From JANWYT01 sp034437555 (GTDB taxonomy: Bacteria > Chloroflexota > Anaerolineae > Aggregatilineales > Phototrophicaceae), in contig DAOTTQ010000046.1 of the NCBI GenBank assembly GCA_034437555.1, positions 1 to 64,000 of the forward strand: a stretch of DNA of 64,000 bases, given 5' to 3'. The position numbers were made by a program, and so were the translations under genes. Below the pieces are notes generated by a model that saw only the letters and a list, made by a program, of their open reading frames with translations, searched no databases and was not told the origin of the DNA. Positions 1 to 8,269 of this stretch are shown piece by piece (position 1 is the stretch's first letter; the number at the start of each line of letters is the position of its first letter).

Positions 1-260
1 CACTAGACGCTTCAGTTGCTGTTGTACTCGCCGTCACCGATGGCGTGAGCGTCGCTGTTTCTGTCGCGGTCGCACTAGACGCTTCAGTCGCTGTTGTACT
101 CGCCGTCACCGATGGCGTGAGCGTCGCTGTTTCTGTCGCAGTCGCACTAGATACTTCAGTTGCTGTTGTACTCGCCGTCACCGATGGCGTGAGCGTCGCT
201 GTTTCTGTCGCAGTCGCACTAGGTACTTCAGTCGCTGTTGTACTCGCCGTCACCGATGGC
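1..260. repeat. 72-bp in-frame tandem repeat
   Basis: The sequence beginning GTGAGCGTCGCTGTTTCTGT recurs at 45, 117 and 189, exactly 72 bp apart. A further part-copy precedes 45 and the array continues beyond position 1. On the minus strand each unit encodes 24 residues (ATETATLTPSVTAST plus ATExSSAT). Copies differ at only a few positions, so the array was recently expanded or homogenised. It forms the flexible linker of the SH3b protein. Confidence 0.9.
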
Positions 261-931
261 GTTTGTGAGGGTGTAAACGTGGCTGTGGGTGTAAGGTCAG
301 GCACCAAAATGATGGGCAATTCATCCAAACTAGCACGGTCTACCCAATTAATTAGCCCACCCCCAATCCACCCAAAGCCATCAAACCCCGCTTCTTCATC
401 AGTAAAGCGAATCATGTACCAAGTGCCGTCTTCATTCCTAGACACAGGAATAACGGTTGCGGCGGGCAACAAATCCCCTATCCGAAGATAGCCTCTGCCG
501 GGACCGGCACGCACATAGGCACTAGCGGCATCTTGCACTGCCACCCAATTACCTTCGGGCGTAGAGGTAGGGAAAAATGGGGTAGCAGAAGGAGGTCTGG
601 CAGGCGTTGGCGTGATATCTGCTTCTAAGGTGGGTAAGTCATCCAGTAATGCGTCATTTACCCAGCTCACAAGTCGGCGTTGTACCCACCCGTAACCACG
701 ACCATAAACAATGAGAACCCATTGCCCATCTTCGCTAATGTTAAGTGGAGAAACAGTATTCCCACGCGACAAACTCCCCACAGGCAACGCCTCTAGGCTA
801 GGATTTGAGCGCACAAAAACACTCTCGGGAATAACTGTGTTTTGAGTTACAGGAGAATCCGTCTGAGCCAGCGACGCCACCACCAAAATAAGGATGAGGA
901 TGCCACCGCCTAGCCATTTTAATTGGCGCAA
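1..931 (-). CDS. Secreted SH3b-domain protein with Thr/Ser/Pro repeat linker (3' end beyond window)
   Basis: Reading the minus strand from a TTG at 931 gives about 310 open codons that run off the window edge. The start follows an AAGGGC ribosome site and an in-frame TAA lies a few codons upstream. Residues 5-20 form a hydrophobic signal segment. Two bacterial SH3 (SH3b)-like segments follow, at about residues 25-95 (with YGRGYGWVQRRLVSWV) and 120-215 (with AYVRAGPGRGYLRIG and FGWIGGGLINWV), separated by a Pro/Thr-rich spacer. From about residue 220 the chain becomes a low-complexity Thr/Ser/Ala/Pro linker made of 24-residue repeats. SH3b domains in such proteins commonly bind cell wall or glycan; the ligand here is unknown. 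The missing C-terminus may carry a catalytic domain. The plus-strand open frame over the repeats is a shadow. Confidence 0.75.
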   Translation of the reverse strand, partial: MRQLKWLGGGILILILVVASLAQTDSPVTQNTVIPESVFVRSNPSLEALPVGSLSRGNTVSPLNISEDGQWVLIVYGRGYGWVQRRLVSWVNDALLDDLPTLEADITPTPARPPSATPFFPTSTPEGNWVAVQDAASAYVRAGPGRGYLRIGDLLPAATVIPVSRNEDGTWYMIRFTDEEAGFDGFGWIGGGLINWVDRASLDELPIILVPDLTPTATFTPSQTPSVTASTTATEVPSATATETATLTPSVTASTTATEVSSATATETATLTPSVTASTTATEASSATATETATLTPSVTASTTATEASS

Positions 932-1011
932 TGATAAAGCCCTTTCAAACGCTTAGCACGTCTCAATCTTAGCACAGGCGCGTTCATCATGGCAAACCAC
1001 GTCATGCAGAG

Positions 1012-1674
1012 TTAGTTCATCTGAAAATCAGAACTGGTAAACGATGAGCCATTCACATAAAGTCTCGCAATCCAGTTTCCTTGCCTAAATGCCACATTAT
1101 CGGCACGCATTGGCACCGCAATACAACGCCTCACTTCGTTGTTGGGGGCTGTCCAAGAAGACTGATACACAACTTGCCCCTCATACAACCAATCAACTGC
1201 AAATGTTGTGCCAGCTGGCAAGTTCACAGCCAACCCTGTCATATACACCACATTGGCATTGGGCAAAGTATAGTATTGCTGATGTGTTTCAAAACAACCG
1301 TCAGAAGGACGAATAAAGCTCGCAACCCCCGTTTGCATGATTCGCATCTGACCATCACTTGTGTCTAGCATTTCTAAGGACATCGCGCCCCCTTCCGACA
1401 TGGCAATGCGTGCCAGTGTGGGTTCTTGATTGGCGCGTGCGGTTGTGACAAGCACTTGGTTAAACATTGCCATTTGTGTGGATTGTACATCCGCGACTTG
1501 CACTGTTTGAACGGCTTGTGTTCGCGCCAATTGCGCCTCACTTTGAATTTGAACGGCTTGCGTGCCATAGGCATCTATTTCAAGACGCGCTAAGTTAGCT
1601 TCGTCAGGCTCTCCCAACAAGCCACACGCCGACAAAGAAAGAACTGCAAAGACCTTTAGTAACCACTGAAACAC
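1012..1674 (-). CDS. Predicted lipoprotein of unknown function
   Basis: This 220-residue protein starts with a short signal peptide ending in a lipobox (LSAC, Cys17), so it is probably lipid-anchored outside the cytoplasmic membrane. Residues 25-85 are rich in Ala, Gln and Thr and look helical (repeated TQAVQ). The C-terminal 100 residues look like a beta-sandwich (FAVDWLYEGQVVYQSSW, NWIARLYVNG), reminiscent of Ig-like or carbohydrate-binding folds. It contains two Cys in the C-terminal part (DGCFE and RRCIAV) that could form a disulfide. I do not recognise the family. It lies just upstream of the SH3b gene on the same strand, with an 80-bp gap. Confidence 0.7.
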   Translation of the reverse strand: MFQWLLKVFAVLSLSACGLLGEPDEANLARLEIDAYGTQAVQIQSEAQLARTQAVQTVQVADVQSTQMAMFNQVLVTTARANQEPTLARIAMSEGGAMSLEMLDTSDGQMRIMQTGVASFIRPSDGCFETHQQYYTLPNANVVYMTGLAVNLPAGTTFAVDWLYEGQVVYQSSWTAPNNEVRRCIAVPMRADNVAFRQGNWIARLYVNGSSFTSSDFQMN

Positions 1675-1750
1675 AGGCTAACCCTTTAACACTATCTATT
1701 TACGACTAAAATCATGATAACCTGCTTTCATTTCCAAACAAGGATAGATT

Positions 1751-4000
1751 ATGCGCTCTAATCGTTTGCTCTATATCATGGTAGCGTTTTATCTGGTCTT
1801 TTTAGGGGGTGCAAGCTACTACACACTCTTCTTTCCTATTCGCGTTACACATCACATTCTTATGACTATTTTGCTTGGCGGATGGCTTTTGCATCGCTGG
1901 CGCAAAAATGGCTTGCCCTCCACGCCACTCAACAGGATGATTTTTGTCACGATAGGCATTTGGGGACTAAGTGCAATCTTATCTTGGTATCCGCGCTACT
2001 CTTTTGAAGCCTTATGGTTTGGCATCATTCACGTTGTCCTATTTTTCGTTATCACAGACCTTATCCAAAGAGGCTATCAACGCTTGGTTATGGATACCGT
2101 GTTTATCATGGCAAGCATGACCGTTTTTATCTCTGTATTAGAGTTTTCTTCGTGGTACTTTGGGCTAGGTATTCTGCCAAATACGTCCATAGGATGGATT
2201 GCAGGTGGGCGATGGATTCCTTCACTAAGTGAAATTCCAAACGCATCACTTGCCATGAGCATTAGCACGCTTTTGGCAGGCTTTGTTGCCCCTCTCATTT
2301 TGATGGCTTTTGTGTGGGGGAGTACCACCGTCAACAAAGGCTATCGCAATGTGCTATGGGGTCTTGCTGCATTGTTAGGATTTGTGCTTTTGCTTACATC
2401 ATCAAGGGGCGGTGGCATTTCTGTGATGGTGTCATTTGGGGTATTTACCCTCATACAGCTATCGCGTAATGAACAAATTACGAGGCGCATTCCCACAAGA
2501 GGCATTGTGGGGGCAGGGCTTATTGCCGTTGCAATAGGTCTCGCAGGGTTTGTGTATCTTACGTTCCCGCAAGGTCAGGGCTTATCCAACGCAGGTCGTT
2601 TAGATATGTGGCAAAGTGCGCTTCGCATTGGCGCAGACCACCCCCTATTAGGCACAGGCTACGGCATGTTTGGGCGAGCCTTCCGTGAGTATCGTGACCC
2701 TAGTATCGTGCAAGATAAACTGGCATCTGCCCACAACATTTTACTAAACACCTTTGCAGAACTAGGCGTTATTGGGGTGATTTGTCTTTTAGGAATAAGT
2801 GTTCTTGCCCTTCGCGCTATGTGGCACACCTGGAAAGCCACGCCCACCCGCCCACAAAAAATCAGGCGAGAAGCTGCCTTTAGCGTACTTATGGGCATCG
2901 CAGCGCACAGTATGGTGGATGTATTTACAACAACGCCTGTCGTGCTAGTGGTCTTGGCGTATTTGGCGTATGCCATCACACCCCTACCCCTAAGCAAGCT
3001 AACACCACAACTTAAAGGTCAACGATTGCCTGCGATTGTGTTGTGTATCATGATTGTGACGTTTGGGATTTGGCGCGTTCTTATCCTGGATAGAGCGCAA
3101 GGCTCTTATATCGCCAGCTTTAGCGCATTTACAATACAAGAAGCCCTAGAGCAAACACAAATCGCCAGTTCACAAGACCCCACCATGAGGCTATACGACC
3201 TTCAAGCCACTTATTTATTGGGCTTAGAAGGTCATCCAGATGCCATTAGCGCATTTGAAAACAGTTTACAAAATGAGCCAACATGGGACACAGGATGGCA
3301 ATGGTTGGCATTTTTATATGAGCAAGAGGGACAACTTGACGAAGCCTTTATAGCAATAGACCGCGCTTATCGCATCAACCATCGCAATGGCTCGGCTACT
3401 CATTGGGCAAGGTTGGCAGAAGAATTAGACAATCCTGATAAAGAAGGAATTGTGTTGCGCTATTACACAGGCATTCGTGACCAATACGATATTTATCGCA
3501 CTTTACCCACTAGCACGTTCTGGATGCAAACACCCCTTAGACAAGAAGCATTAACGCAGTTCTTCAGCACTGCACCGCTTGATTGGCAATATCGCCTGCG
3601 GGAAGTCCACAATCCAGAGGGCTTAGCATCGCTTATACCAGATACCCCCCAAAAATATGCAGAATGGTGGGTTGTAGGACAATTTGCACTTACTCAAGAG
3701 GAAAATCCACAAAAAGCAGTCGAAGCCTTTACCCGCGCCTTAGAAGTGATGCCCTACCCTTCGGCACATCGGGGCGATTACTATATTAGCCGTGCGCGTG
3801 CCTCACGCGAAACATCACCCACAGAAGCAGACCGCGACCTAGAATTAGCGCGACTGTATCAGCCTTTGATAGAGTCTTTGGAGACCAATCCTGACGCACC
3901 ACGCCCTTCTCGGCGCGTCAACGAACAAGAATTTGCCGCTGTGATGTTTGGTCGTCCATCACCCATTCAATTGCCTGTGGCTTATCGTTTGCCACAATAG
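1751..4000 (+). CDS. O-antigen ligase/polymerase-like membrane protein with C-terminal TPRs
   Basis: A 749-residue protein. Residues 1-430 contain about ten to twelve membrane helices. The segment LGTGYGMFGRAFREY followed by SAHNILLNTFAELGVIG is the conserved loop of the O-antigen ligase/Wzy polymerase superfamily (Wzy_C), which joins or polymerises undecaprenyl-linked glycans on the outer face of the membrane. Residues 460-720 are soluble and helical with tetratricopeptide-like repeats (LEGHPDAISAFENSLQNEP, EGQLDEAFIAIDRAYRIN, NPQKAVEAFTRALEVMP). This ligase-plus-TPR form is common in bacteria outside the enterics, where it may act in glycan or glycoprotein assembly. No other glycan genes adjoin it, so the substrate cannot be told. 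It starts at ATG 1751 after an AAGGAT site. Confidence 0.8.
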   Translation: MRSNRLLYIMVAFYLVFLGGASYYTLFFPIRVTHHILMTILLGGWLLHRWRKNGLPSTPLNRMIFVTIGIWGLSAILSWYPRYSFEALWFGIIHVVLFFVITDLIQRGYQRLVMDTVFIMASMTVFISVLEFSSWYFGLGILPNTSIGWIAGGRWIPSLSEIPNASLAMSISTLLAGFVAPLILMAFVWGSTTVNKGYRNVLWGLAALLGFVLLLTSSRGGGISVMVSFGVFTLIQLSRNEQITRRIPTRGIVGAGLIAVAIGLAGFVYLTFPQGQGLSNAGRLDMWQSALRIGADHPLLGTGYGMFGRAFREYRDPSIVQDKLASAHNILLNTFAELGVIGVICLLGISVLALRAMWHTWKATPTRPQKIRREAAFSVLMGIAAHSMVDVFTTTPVVLVVLAYLAYAITPLPLSKLTPQLKGQRLPAIVLCIMIVTFGIWRVLILDRAQGSYIASFSAFTIQEALEQTQIASSQDPTMRLYDLQATYLLGLEGHPDAISAFENSLQNEPTWDTGWQWLAFLYEQEGQLDEAFIAIDRAYRINHRNGSATHWARLAEELDNPDKEGIVLRYYTGIRDQYDIYRTLPTSTFWMQTPLRQEALTQFFSTAPLDWQYRLREVHNPEGLASLIPDTPQKYAEWWVVGQFALTQEENPQKAVEAFTRALEVMPYPSAHRGDYYISRARASRETSPTEADRDLELARLYQPLIESLETNPDAPRPSRRVNEQEFAAVMFGRPSPIQLPVAYRLPQ

Positions 4001-4004
4001 GCGT

Positions 4005-4262
4005 TTACTTTAGACCACTATTCATAAAGCTCTCAATAAAACGGCGCTGAAAGAGCATAAACAGTCCCACCAAAAGCAAGATGACTAAAAGCGTTCCTGC
4101 CATTAATTGCCCATGTTGCGCCCCTACTTCGCTCGTTTTGAGGAGTTTGCTGAGCGCTACGGTGAGGGGGCGCACGTCGTCAGAGCGCGTGATGATATGG
4201 CACATCCACAGCAAGCATCACAGCGACATCGAATCCTTCACCCACGCCATGAATTTCGGTTT
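4005..4262 (-). pseudogene. 3' remnant of a sugar ABC transporter permease (MalG-type)
   Basis: The last 69 codons (stop at 4005) read like the C-terminus of a carbohydrate ABC permease: IITRSDDVRPLTVALSKL, then GQLMAGTLLVILLLVGLFMLFQRRFI and a short basic/polar end. The intact MalG-type permease at 21716 has the same pattern (LAGAV...IFFIFQRYFVEGI). In the same frame upstream, a readable stretch (FMAWVKDSMSL) is cut by an in-frame TGA. No binding-protein-dependent motif or earlier membrane helices are visible further upstream. It is therefore a decayed tail, probably left after deletion. It converges on the O-antigen ligase gene, with 4 bp between stops. Confidence 0.5.
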
Positions 4263-4442
4263 GAACTGCCGCCGAAATATCGTCGCACGTTTAAGTTCCC
4301 CTGGCAATAACAACCCGTCGTTGTCCTATCGTACTAAAGGATGACACAATAATCCATTCAAAGGTGGATGTAATCATCTGTGCCAATCGTTATACTTGTT
4401 GTTAGATGTCGTATATAAAACGGCACTATAGGAGCAAATACT

Positions 4443-4712
4443 ATGGACGCACAAATGGGATTTCTCTCGTGGCTAATTGTCGGCGGGATTGCTGGATGGC
4501 TGGCAGGCCTCGTCGTCCCTACCGGGTTAGGGATTATCGGCAATATCGTTGTCGGTATCATTGGTGGCTTTGTAGGTGGTTTTTTATTCCGTGCCATCGG
4601 TGAAGTAGGTATGACTGGTTTTAGTATCTGGAGCGTCTTTGTTGCCTTTATTGGCGCGGTAGTGCTTCTTTACGTTATACGCCTGCTTAAAGGGCGTAAT
4701 GTCCAGGTTTAA
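4443..4712 (+). CDS. GlsB/YeaQ/YmgE family stress membrane protein
   Basis: An 89-residue, Gly-rich protein with three membrane helices: residues 5-25 (LIVGGIAGWLAGLVVP), 28-50 (IIGNIVVGIIGGFVGGFLF) and 58-82. The GGIAGWLAG and GNIVVGIIGGFVGG motifs are characteristic of the transglycosylase-associated/GlsB family, small inner-membrane proteins induced by general stress. A GGAG-like site (ATAGGAGC) precedes ATG 4443. It is followed 44 bp later by a CsbD gene, another general stress protein, so the two probably form a stress operon ended by the terminator at 5002-5039. Confidence 0.9.
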   Translation: MDAQMGFLSWLIVGGIAGWLAGLVVPTGLGIIGNIVVGIIGGFVGGFLFRAIGEVGMTGFSIWSVFVAFIGAVVLLYVIRLLKGRNVQV

Positions 4713-4756
4713 AGCAATAAAAATTCTGTTTAGCAATCTATCTAAGGAGCATTATC

Positions 4757-4960
4757 ATGAACTGGGATATAATTACTGGCAAGTGGAAGCAATTGGGTGG
4801 CGAAATCAAGAAACAATGGGGTAGCCTCACTGATGACGAACTGATGGAAATCAACGGCAACCGTGAAGTTCTTGCGGGCAAAATTCAAGAAAAGTACGGC
4901 ATTGGAAAAGACGAAGCCGAAGCACAAATTGACAAATGGGCTGACAAGATTAAAGAATAA
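4757..4960 (+). CDS. CsbD family stress protein
   Basis: A 67-residue, highly charged, helical protein with the CsbD pattern: MNWDIITGKWKQLGGEIKK, WGSLTDDELMEINGNRE, L.GKIQEKYGIGKDEAE. CsbD proteins are abundant small cytoplasmic proteins, induced by sigma-B or other general stress responses; their biochemical role is unknown. Length is typical of the family. It has a near-ideal Shine-Dalgarno (AAGGAG) before ATG 4757. It lies downstream of the GlsB-like gene and upstream of a strong terminator. Confidence 0.92.
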   Translation: MNWDIITGKWKQLGGEIKKQWGSLTDDELMEINGNREVLAGKIQEKYGIGKDEAEAQIDKWADKIKE

Positions 4961-5001
4961 CTCTATCCCCTAACAACGGTCAGCGGTTATTACTAAATCA
5001 C

Positions 5002-5039
5002 AAAAACAGGTGGCATCCATAGCGATGTGACCTGTTTTT
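5002..5039 (+). terminator. Intrinsic terminator after csbD
   Basis: AAAAACAGGT at 5002-5011 pairs perfectly with ACCTGTTTTT at 5030-5039, giving a 10-bp stem with a T run. It lies about 40 bp after the CsbD stop. Confidence 0.85.
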
Positions 5040-5182
5040 GCGTTATCGCTCTTTTGTGCCATGTAGTGAATTAAGTGCATCATCGCTCTCGCGCTCTATC
5101 TTGATCTTTTTTCAAAGGCTGTTGATAAACAATTGAAACACGCCATGTGTTTATCTTGAAGATGTTAGAGTCAACACAAAAC

Positions 5183-5213
5183 AAAAAAGCCACTCTTTAT
5201 AGGGTGGCTTTTT
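5183..5213 (-). terminator. Intrinsic terminator of tRNA-Arg
   Basis: On the minus strand, GCCACCCT pairs with AGAGTGGC around a 4-nt loop and is followed by six T. It begins 5 nt after the tRNA 3' end. The plus strand also has a T run, so it may act in both directions. Confidence 0.85.
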
Positions 5214-5217
5214 GTGT

Positions 5218-5290
5218 GTACCTGGAGGGATTCGAACCCCCGGCCTAATGTTCCGTAGACATTCGCTCTAATCCACTGAGCTACAGGTAC
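5218..5290 (-). tRNA. tRNA-Arg (anticodon ACG)
   Basis: The minus strand folds as a 73-nt cloverleaf. The acceptor stem is GTACCTG/CAGGTAC, the D stem GCTC/GAGC, and the anticodon stem AATGT/ACATT with loop CTACGGA (anticodon ACG). The variable loop is AGGCC and the T stem is GGGGG/CCCTC with loop TTCGAAT. The wobble A34 would be deaminated to inosine by TadA to read CGU, CGC and CGA. The CCA end is not encoded. It is flanked by its own promoter and terminator. Confidence 0.97.
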
Positions 5291-5308
5291 AAGCTTAATG
5301 TGTGGATA

Positions 5309-5337
5309 ATCATAGCGTGGAACGGCTATTTCGTCAA
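5309..5337 (-). promoter_or_regulatory. Promoter of tRNA-Arg
   Basis: On the minus strand, TTGACG (5337-5332) and TATGAT (5314-5309) are separated by 17 nt, placing transcription start about 12 nt before the tRNA. This is a good match to a primary sigma factor promoter. Confidence 0.75.
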
Positions 5338-5498
5338 GGGCGTAACCTCAAAAAATATTGGATTTATCCCTAAAGTTTACCGATAGTTTTACCCAAATGA
5401 CATCGGTAAAAAATTGTCTGTCATCTTTACCCGCAGCGATTAAGCCCGCAATTGCACCAGCAAAGGCGATTCTCGCTCAGCAGACATACCCGCTTATA

Positions 5499-5936
5499 CT
5501 AACCTCGTTGATGAAAAAGAAGATACACTAACGCTTCAATGTCCTCATCGGGCAGGTGCTTAAAAGCAGGCATGTGATGATTAGAAGCTTCATAGCCAGG
5601 GGTATAGAATGCGGAGGGGTTCACTACGCTTTCGTGTAAGTATTCTAAAGCATTTTTAGCTTCGCCTGCATAATTACCAAGCGTCACATTCACAGTCGCC
5701 ATGTCCCCTGCTGTGTCATGGTTGGGCCCAAATGTACCGCGTGTATTGGCTGCCGTTAGCGTATGACACGAGCCGCAATAATTTACTCTGTATACTCCAA
5801 CGCCTTGTTCAATCAGCGCAGTGTCCACAGGTTCAACGGTGGGCTGAACAGCAACACTCACAGGCACGGCAACCGAACCGCACGCTGCCACGAGAATCAT
5901 AACCGCCACCCACAAAATAAATCGTGTTGTTTGCAT
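5499..5936 (-). CDS. Lipoprotein monoheme cytochrome c
   Basis: A 145-residue protein with a signal peptide and lipobox (VAAC, Cys19), then a Val/Pro-rich spacer. A single class I cytochrome c domain carries the heme-binding motif CGSCH at residues 54-58. A later HHMPAF provides a candidate axial Met. The conserved C-terminal helix is LPDEDIEALVYLLF. It is expected to be membrane-tethered and to carry electrons outside the cytoplasmic membrane. Its partner is unknown. It lies 65 bp downstream of the ScyD/ScyE-like gene on the same strand, so the two may be co-transcribed. Confidence 0.88.
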   Translation of the reverse strand: MQTTRFILWVAVMILVAACGSVAVPVSVAVQPTVEPVDTALIEQGVGVYRVNYCGSCHTLTAANTRGTFGPNHDTAGDMATVNVTLGNYAGEAKNALEYLHESVVNPSAFYTPGYEASNHHMPAFKHLPDEDIEALVYLLFHQRG

Positions 5937-6001
5937 GAAAATCCCTCAAAAAACAGATGGGAGAGCTAACAAGCCCTCCCACAAAACAGCGAATGATTGG
6001 G

Positions 6002-7129
6002 TTAATTGCTTAGTGCTTCTAGTGAAGTTAAGCCTTCATAGTAGACGACTGCACCCGCATCAGGAATTGCAATGCCGTTGATAGCTACATACCCGTTACC
6101 ATCAGCATCAATAGCAAGCGCGGTTGCAAAAGGCAAGCCCTCTATAATCACTTCGCCAACCCCTTCAGGGCTAATGCGAACAACTGAACCCGAATTAAAA
6201 ACGGGACCTTCTTGGGTGAATAAGCCAAATTGTACAGCATAAAAATTGCCGTCGGGCCCCATTTCAAGGTCTGTAAGCATCGTGAATCCTGTTGCAAAGT
6301 CACTCACTTCGCCTTCTGGCGTAACACGCAAGACTTTTGCAGAACCAGGAATAAAGGGCGCACCAGAAAGCAATGAAACATACAAGTTACCTTCACTGTC
6401 AAAAGTAACTGCGGTGGGTACGGGGTCGGTAAGCAATTCACCACCACGCCACGCACTAGGGAACACGCCCGGCAACCCATCAAAGGCAGCAATAGTGACT
6501 GTTTCACCCGTTGCAGTGTCAACGCTTAAAAGCACGTTAGCAGCCGCATCTGTTACATAAAGCAAGCCGTCAGCCCCAGCAGCAATGCCATAGGGGTGAG
6601 ATTCAATATTATCTGTCGCGTCAGGATTATTAGCCAGTTCGTGCGCCCAAAGGTCGGCTACAGTAGCAGCTTCACCGTTTTCATCAATGCGTACAACCTG
6701 CGCTTGGAACGGAAAGTTGACTTCTTCGCCTGCGCTGATTTGCCACGCGCCGACTGTTGCATAAATCGATCCGTCTAGCTCAACAAGGCGCGCGCCGCCC
6801 AAGAAATCTTCGCCCACGGCAATAGAGGGAAGTGATGCAACAACCTCTTGTTCACCACTGTCTAAAAGGCGAATAATGCGTGCTGTGTTGCCCAATGTAG
6901 CAGGGGAGGATTGAAGTGTAGTGGGGTTAAAAAAATCGATAGTTTCATCACCACCATAACCACTATCAATAATCCAAAGAACACCACTGCTATCTACAAA
7001 CAAGCCTTGTGGTCCATTTAATCCACCAGCAACAATATCACCACTAAGTTCTGGCGCAGGGGGTTGTGCTATTACAGAAAAAACTGATAATACGACAAAC
7101 ATAACGCCTGACATCCATTTTTTACGCAT
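6002..7129 (-). CDS. Secreted ScyD/ScyE-like beta-propeller protein
   Basis: A 375-residue protein with a cleavable signal peptide (residues 1-21). The remainder is repeating beta-propeller-like sequence: GGLNGPQGLFVDSSGVLWIID, GARLVELDGSIYATVG, HPYGIAAGADGLLYVTDAAAN, PTAVTFDSEGNLYVSLLSG, LTDLEMGPDGNFYAVQFG. These resemble NHL/SMP-30 blades and in particular the ScyD/ScyE family. That family is named after cyanobacterial scytonemin genes, but most members occur without that pathway and have no known activity. No scytonemin genes adjoin it here, so a role in pigment synthesis should not be assumed. The product is probably extracellular and may bind a small molecule or metal. Confidence 0.8.
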   Translation of the reverse strand: MRKKWMSGVMFVVLSVFSVIAQPPAPELSGDIVAGGLNGPQGLFVDSSGVLWIIDSGYGGDETIDFFNPTTLQSSPATLGNTARIIRLLDSGEQEVVASLPSIAVGEDFLGGARLVELDGSIYATVGAWQISAGEEVNFPFQAQVVRIDENGEAATVADLWAHELANNPDATDNIESHPYGIAAGADGLLYVTDAAANVLLSVDTATGETVTIAAFDGLPGVFPSAWRGGELLTDPVPTAVTFDSEGNLYVSLLSGAPFIPGSAKVLRVTPEGEVSDFATGFTMLTDLEMGPDGNFYAVQFGLFTQEGPVFNSGSVVRISPEGVGEVIIEGLPFATALAIDADGNGYVAINGIAIPDAGAVVYYEGLTSLEALSN

Positions 7130-7328
7130 TTTAAGCCCTTTTCTTCAAGTGTTGTGAAAGTAAGGTGAAGATAATCACATGAGTTTTATCTTACATCACG
7201 GTTTATAAAACCGAGTCGCAATTTATAAAAAACTCGTTAAGTTTTTTAATAAGATAAGCCAGACTGTTTGGGGAACTAGATATCATGTTTTAATTATTGA
7301 GCGTTTTTGAGGCTAACATTTTTGGGGG
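7130..7328. other. Intergenic region upstream of the ScyD/ScyE-like gene
   Basis: A T/A-rich stretch with no gene. On the minus strand it must hold the promoter of the ScyD/ScyE-like gene, but no convincing -35/-10 pair stands out. A short inverted repeat (CGAGT/ACTCG) occurs near 7211-7235. The flank at 7329 is the degenerate patch described separately. Confidence 0.5.
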
Positions 7329-7496
7329 TTACTGGGTGTGTGTCTCTTTGGTAAGTACTGTGCTGGCTATAAAAACGTAAACCGCCCAATAGGCATTAGG
7401 GGTATGAAATAAGTTTTCTTCAAAGATGTTGTAAAACACCAGCACACTTACGGTAAGTAACAGCACTGTTGAATGAATGGTGAAGTTCAAATTGCG
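7329..7496 (-). pseudogene. C-terminal remnant of a membrane protein
   Basis: An open minus-strand stretch of 55 codons ends at TAA 7329 and is bounded upstream by TAA at 7499-7497. It contains no plausible ATG start. The translation has two hydrophobic segments (STVLLLTVSVLVFYNIFEEN and YWAVYVFIASTVL), like the last helices of a polytopic protein, possibly an O-antigen ligase relative. It stops being readable next to the transposase remnant at 7511. The 5' part of the gene was probably lost when the mobile element inserted or decayed. Confidence 0.4.
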
Positions 7497-7510
7497 TTAT
7501 ACTTATTGGT

Positions 7511-8103
7511 ATGACAAAGAGATCGAAAAACTCATCCGACAAACCCAAAGCAATTTATCGGTTACGGAACTGGTCACAGTATAACCAAAGCCTAGTCCAA
7601 CGTGGATCTATCAGTGTGTGGATCAGTGAGGAAGTGATCGCTAATTAGCATCCTAAAGCGCCAACGCAACGGTTACGCGGGGGACGATACCAGTATTCGG
7701 ATCAAGCGATTGAATGTGTATTGATGATTAAGGCGGTTTATAGGTTGCCCTACCGTCAAAGTGTGGGTTTGATGCAATCGGTGATGAACTTCCGCGATGC
7801 CAAGCAACATTGGGGTTTGGAGGATTTTATGAACGTCACCGAGCAGGGCGTGACGGATGTGCTGCTAACCTCGCTTTTCTCATGGTGAATGTCTCGCACA
7901 TCCTACTTCAGCCTCACCGCAACCATGATCCTGATTTTAGTGTCCTTGACCTCAAAGCGCGTTGTCGAGCGCAGCGATACCTCTCTGAAATAATTAAAAT
8001 GCTTCCCGAAATGCCCCGACCTGATTTAATTTCGCGTATCTGGCAACGATTTGCTCAGTTCAGCGGCATACGCTCTCCGCAAAACGACGATTTCGCCGCT
8101 TAA
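7511..8103 (+). pseudogene. Composite, frameshifted transposase remnant
   Basis: From ATG 7511 the translation reads like the N-terminus of an IS5-family transposase (YRLRNWSQYNQSLVQRGS, then WISEEVIAN). A TAG at 7646-7648 interrupts it. The same frame continues with RGGRYQYSDQAIECVLMIKAVYRLPYRQS, again IS5-like. At about 7795 the sequence switches to the C-terminal part of a different DDE transposase (HWGLEDFMNVTEQGVTD). After a frameshift near 7858 this continues as AANLAFLMVNVSHILLQPHR and DFSVLDLKARCRAQRYL to a stop at 8103. The catalytic core of neither enzyme is present, so it is inactive. I saw no intact terminal inverted repeats. Confidence 0.7.
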
Positions 8104-8269
8104 TTGGCAAAGGTATTGTTGTTTATATCCCATTTAGGCGATCTTTACCACGAAACCAAAGCGCCCTCTCTTACAACAACCGTAAGTAAAGGGCATTTTC
8201 ACAAATCAGCTCAATGAAAAAGCACACCCCAAATAGGTTATATAACCCAAAAGACACGTACTTTTTAAC

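Noticed and set aside
1..260. CRISPR-like array
   Set aside because: The periodicity is in-frame coding repeat with no spacer diversity; no cas genes occur in the window.
45..491. Plus-strand open frame with SVAVSVAVALD repeats
   Set aside because: It is the antisense of a Thr/Ser-rich repeat linker. The minus strand gives a signal peptide, SH3b-like segments and a ribosome site, so the plus-strand frame is a shadow.
5345..5476. Minus-strand open stretch with an Ala/Gly-rich segment (AFAGAIAGLIAAGKDD)
   Set aside because: It has no start codon or ribosome site and I recognise no family. It could be a gene remnant, but evidence is too thin.
6002..7129. Scytonemin biosynthesis locus
   Set aside because: Only a ScyD/ScyE-like propeller is present, without scyA, scyB, scyC or other pathway genes; such propellers are common outside the pathway.
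8159..8200. Possible terminator after the ABC-2 permease genes (GCCCT/AGGGC region)
   Set aside because: The stem is interrupted and lacks a convincing T run on the minus strand, so it was not listed.
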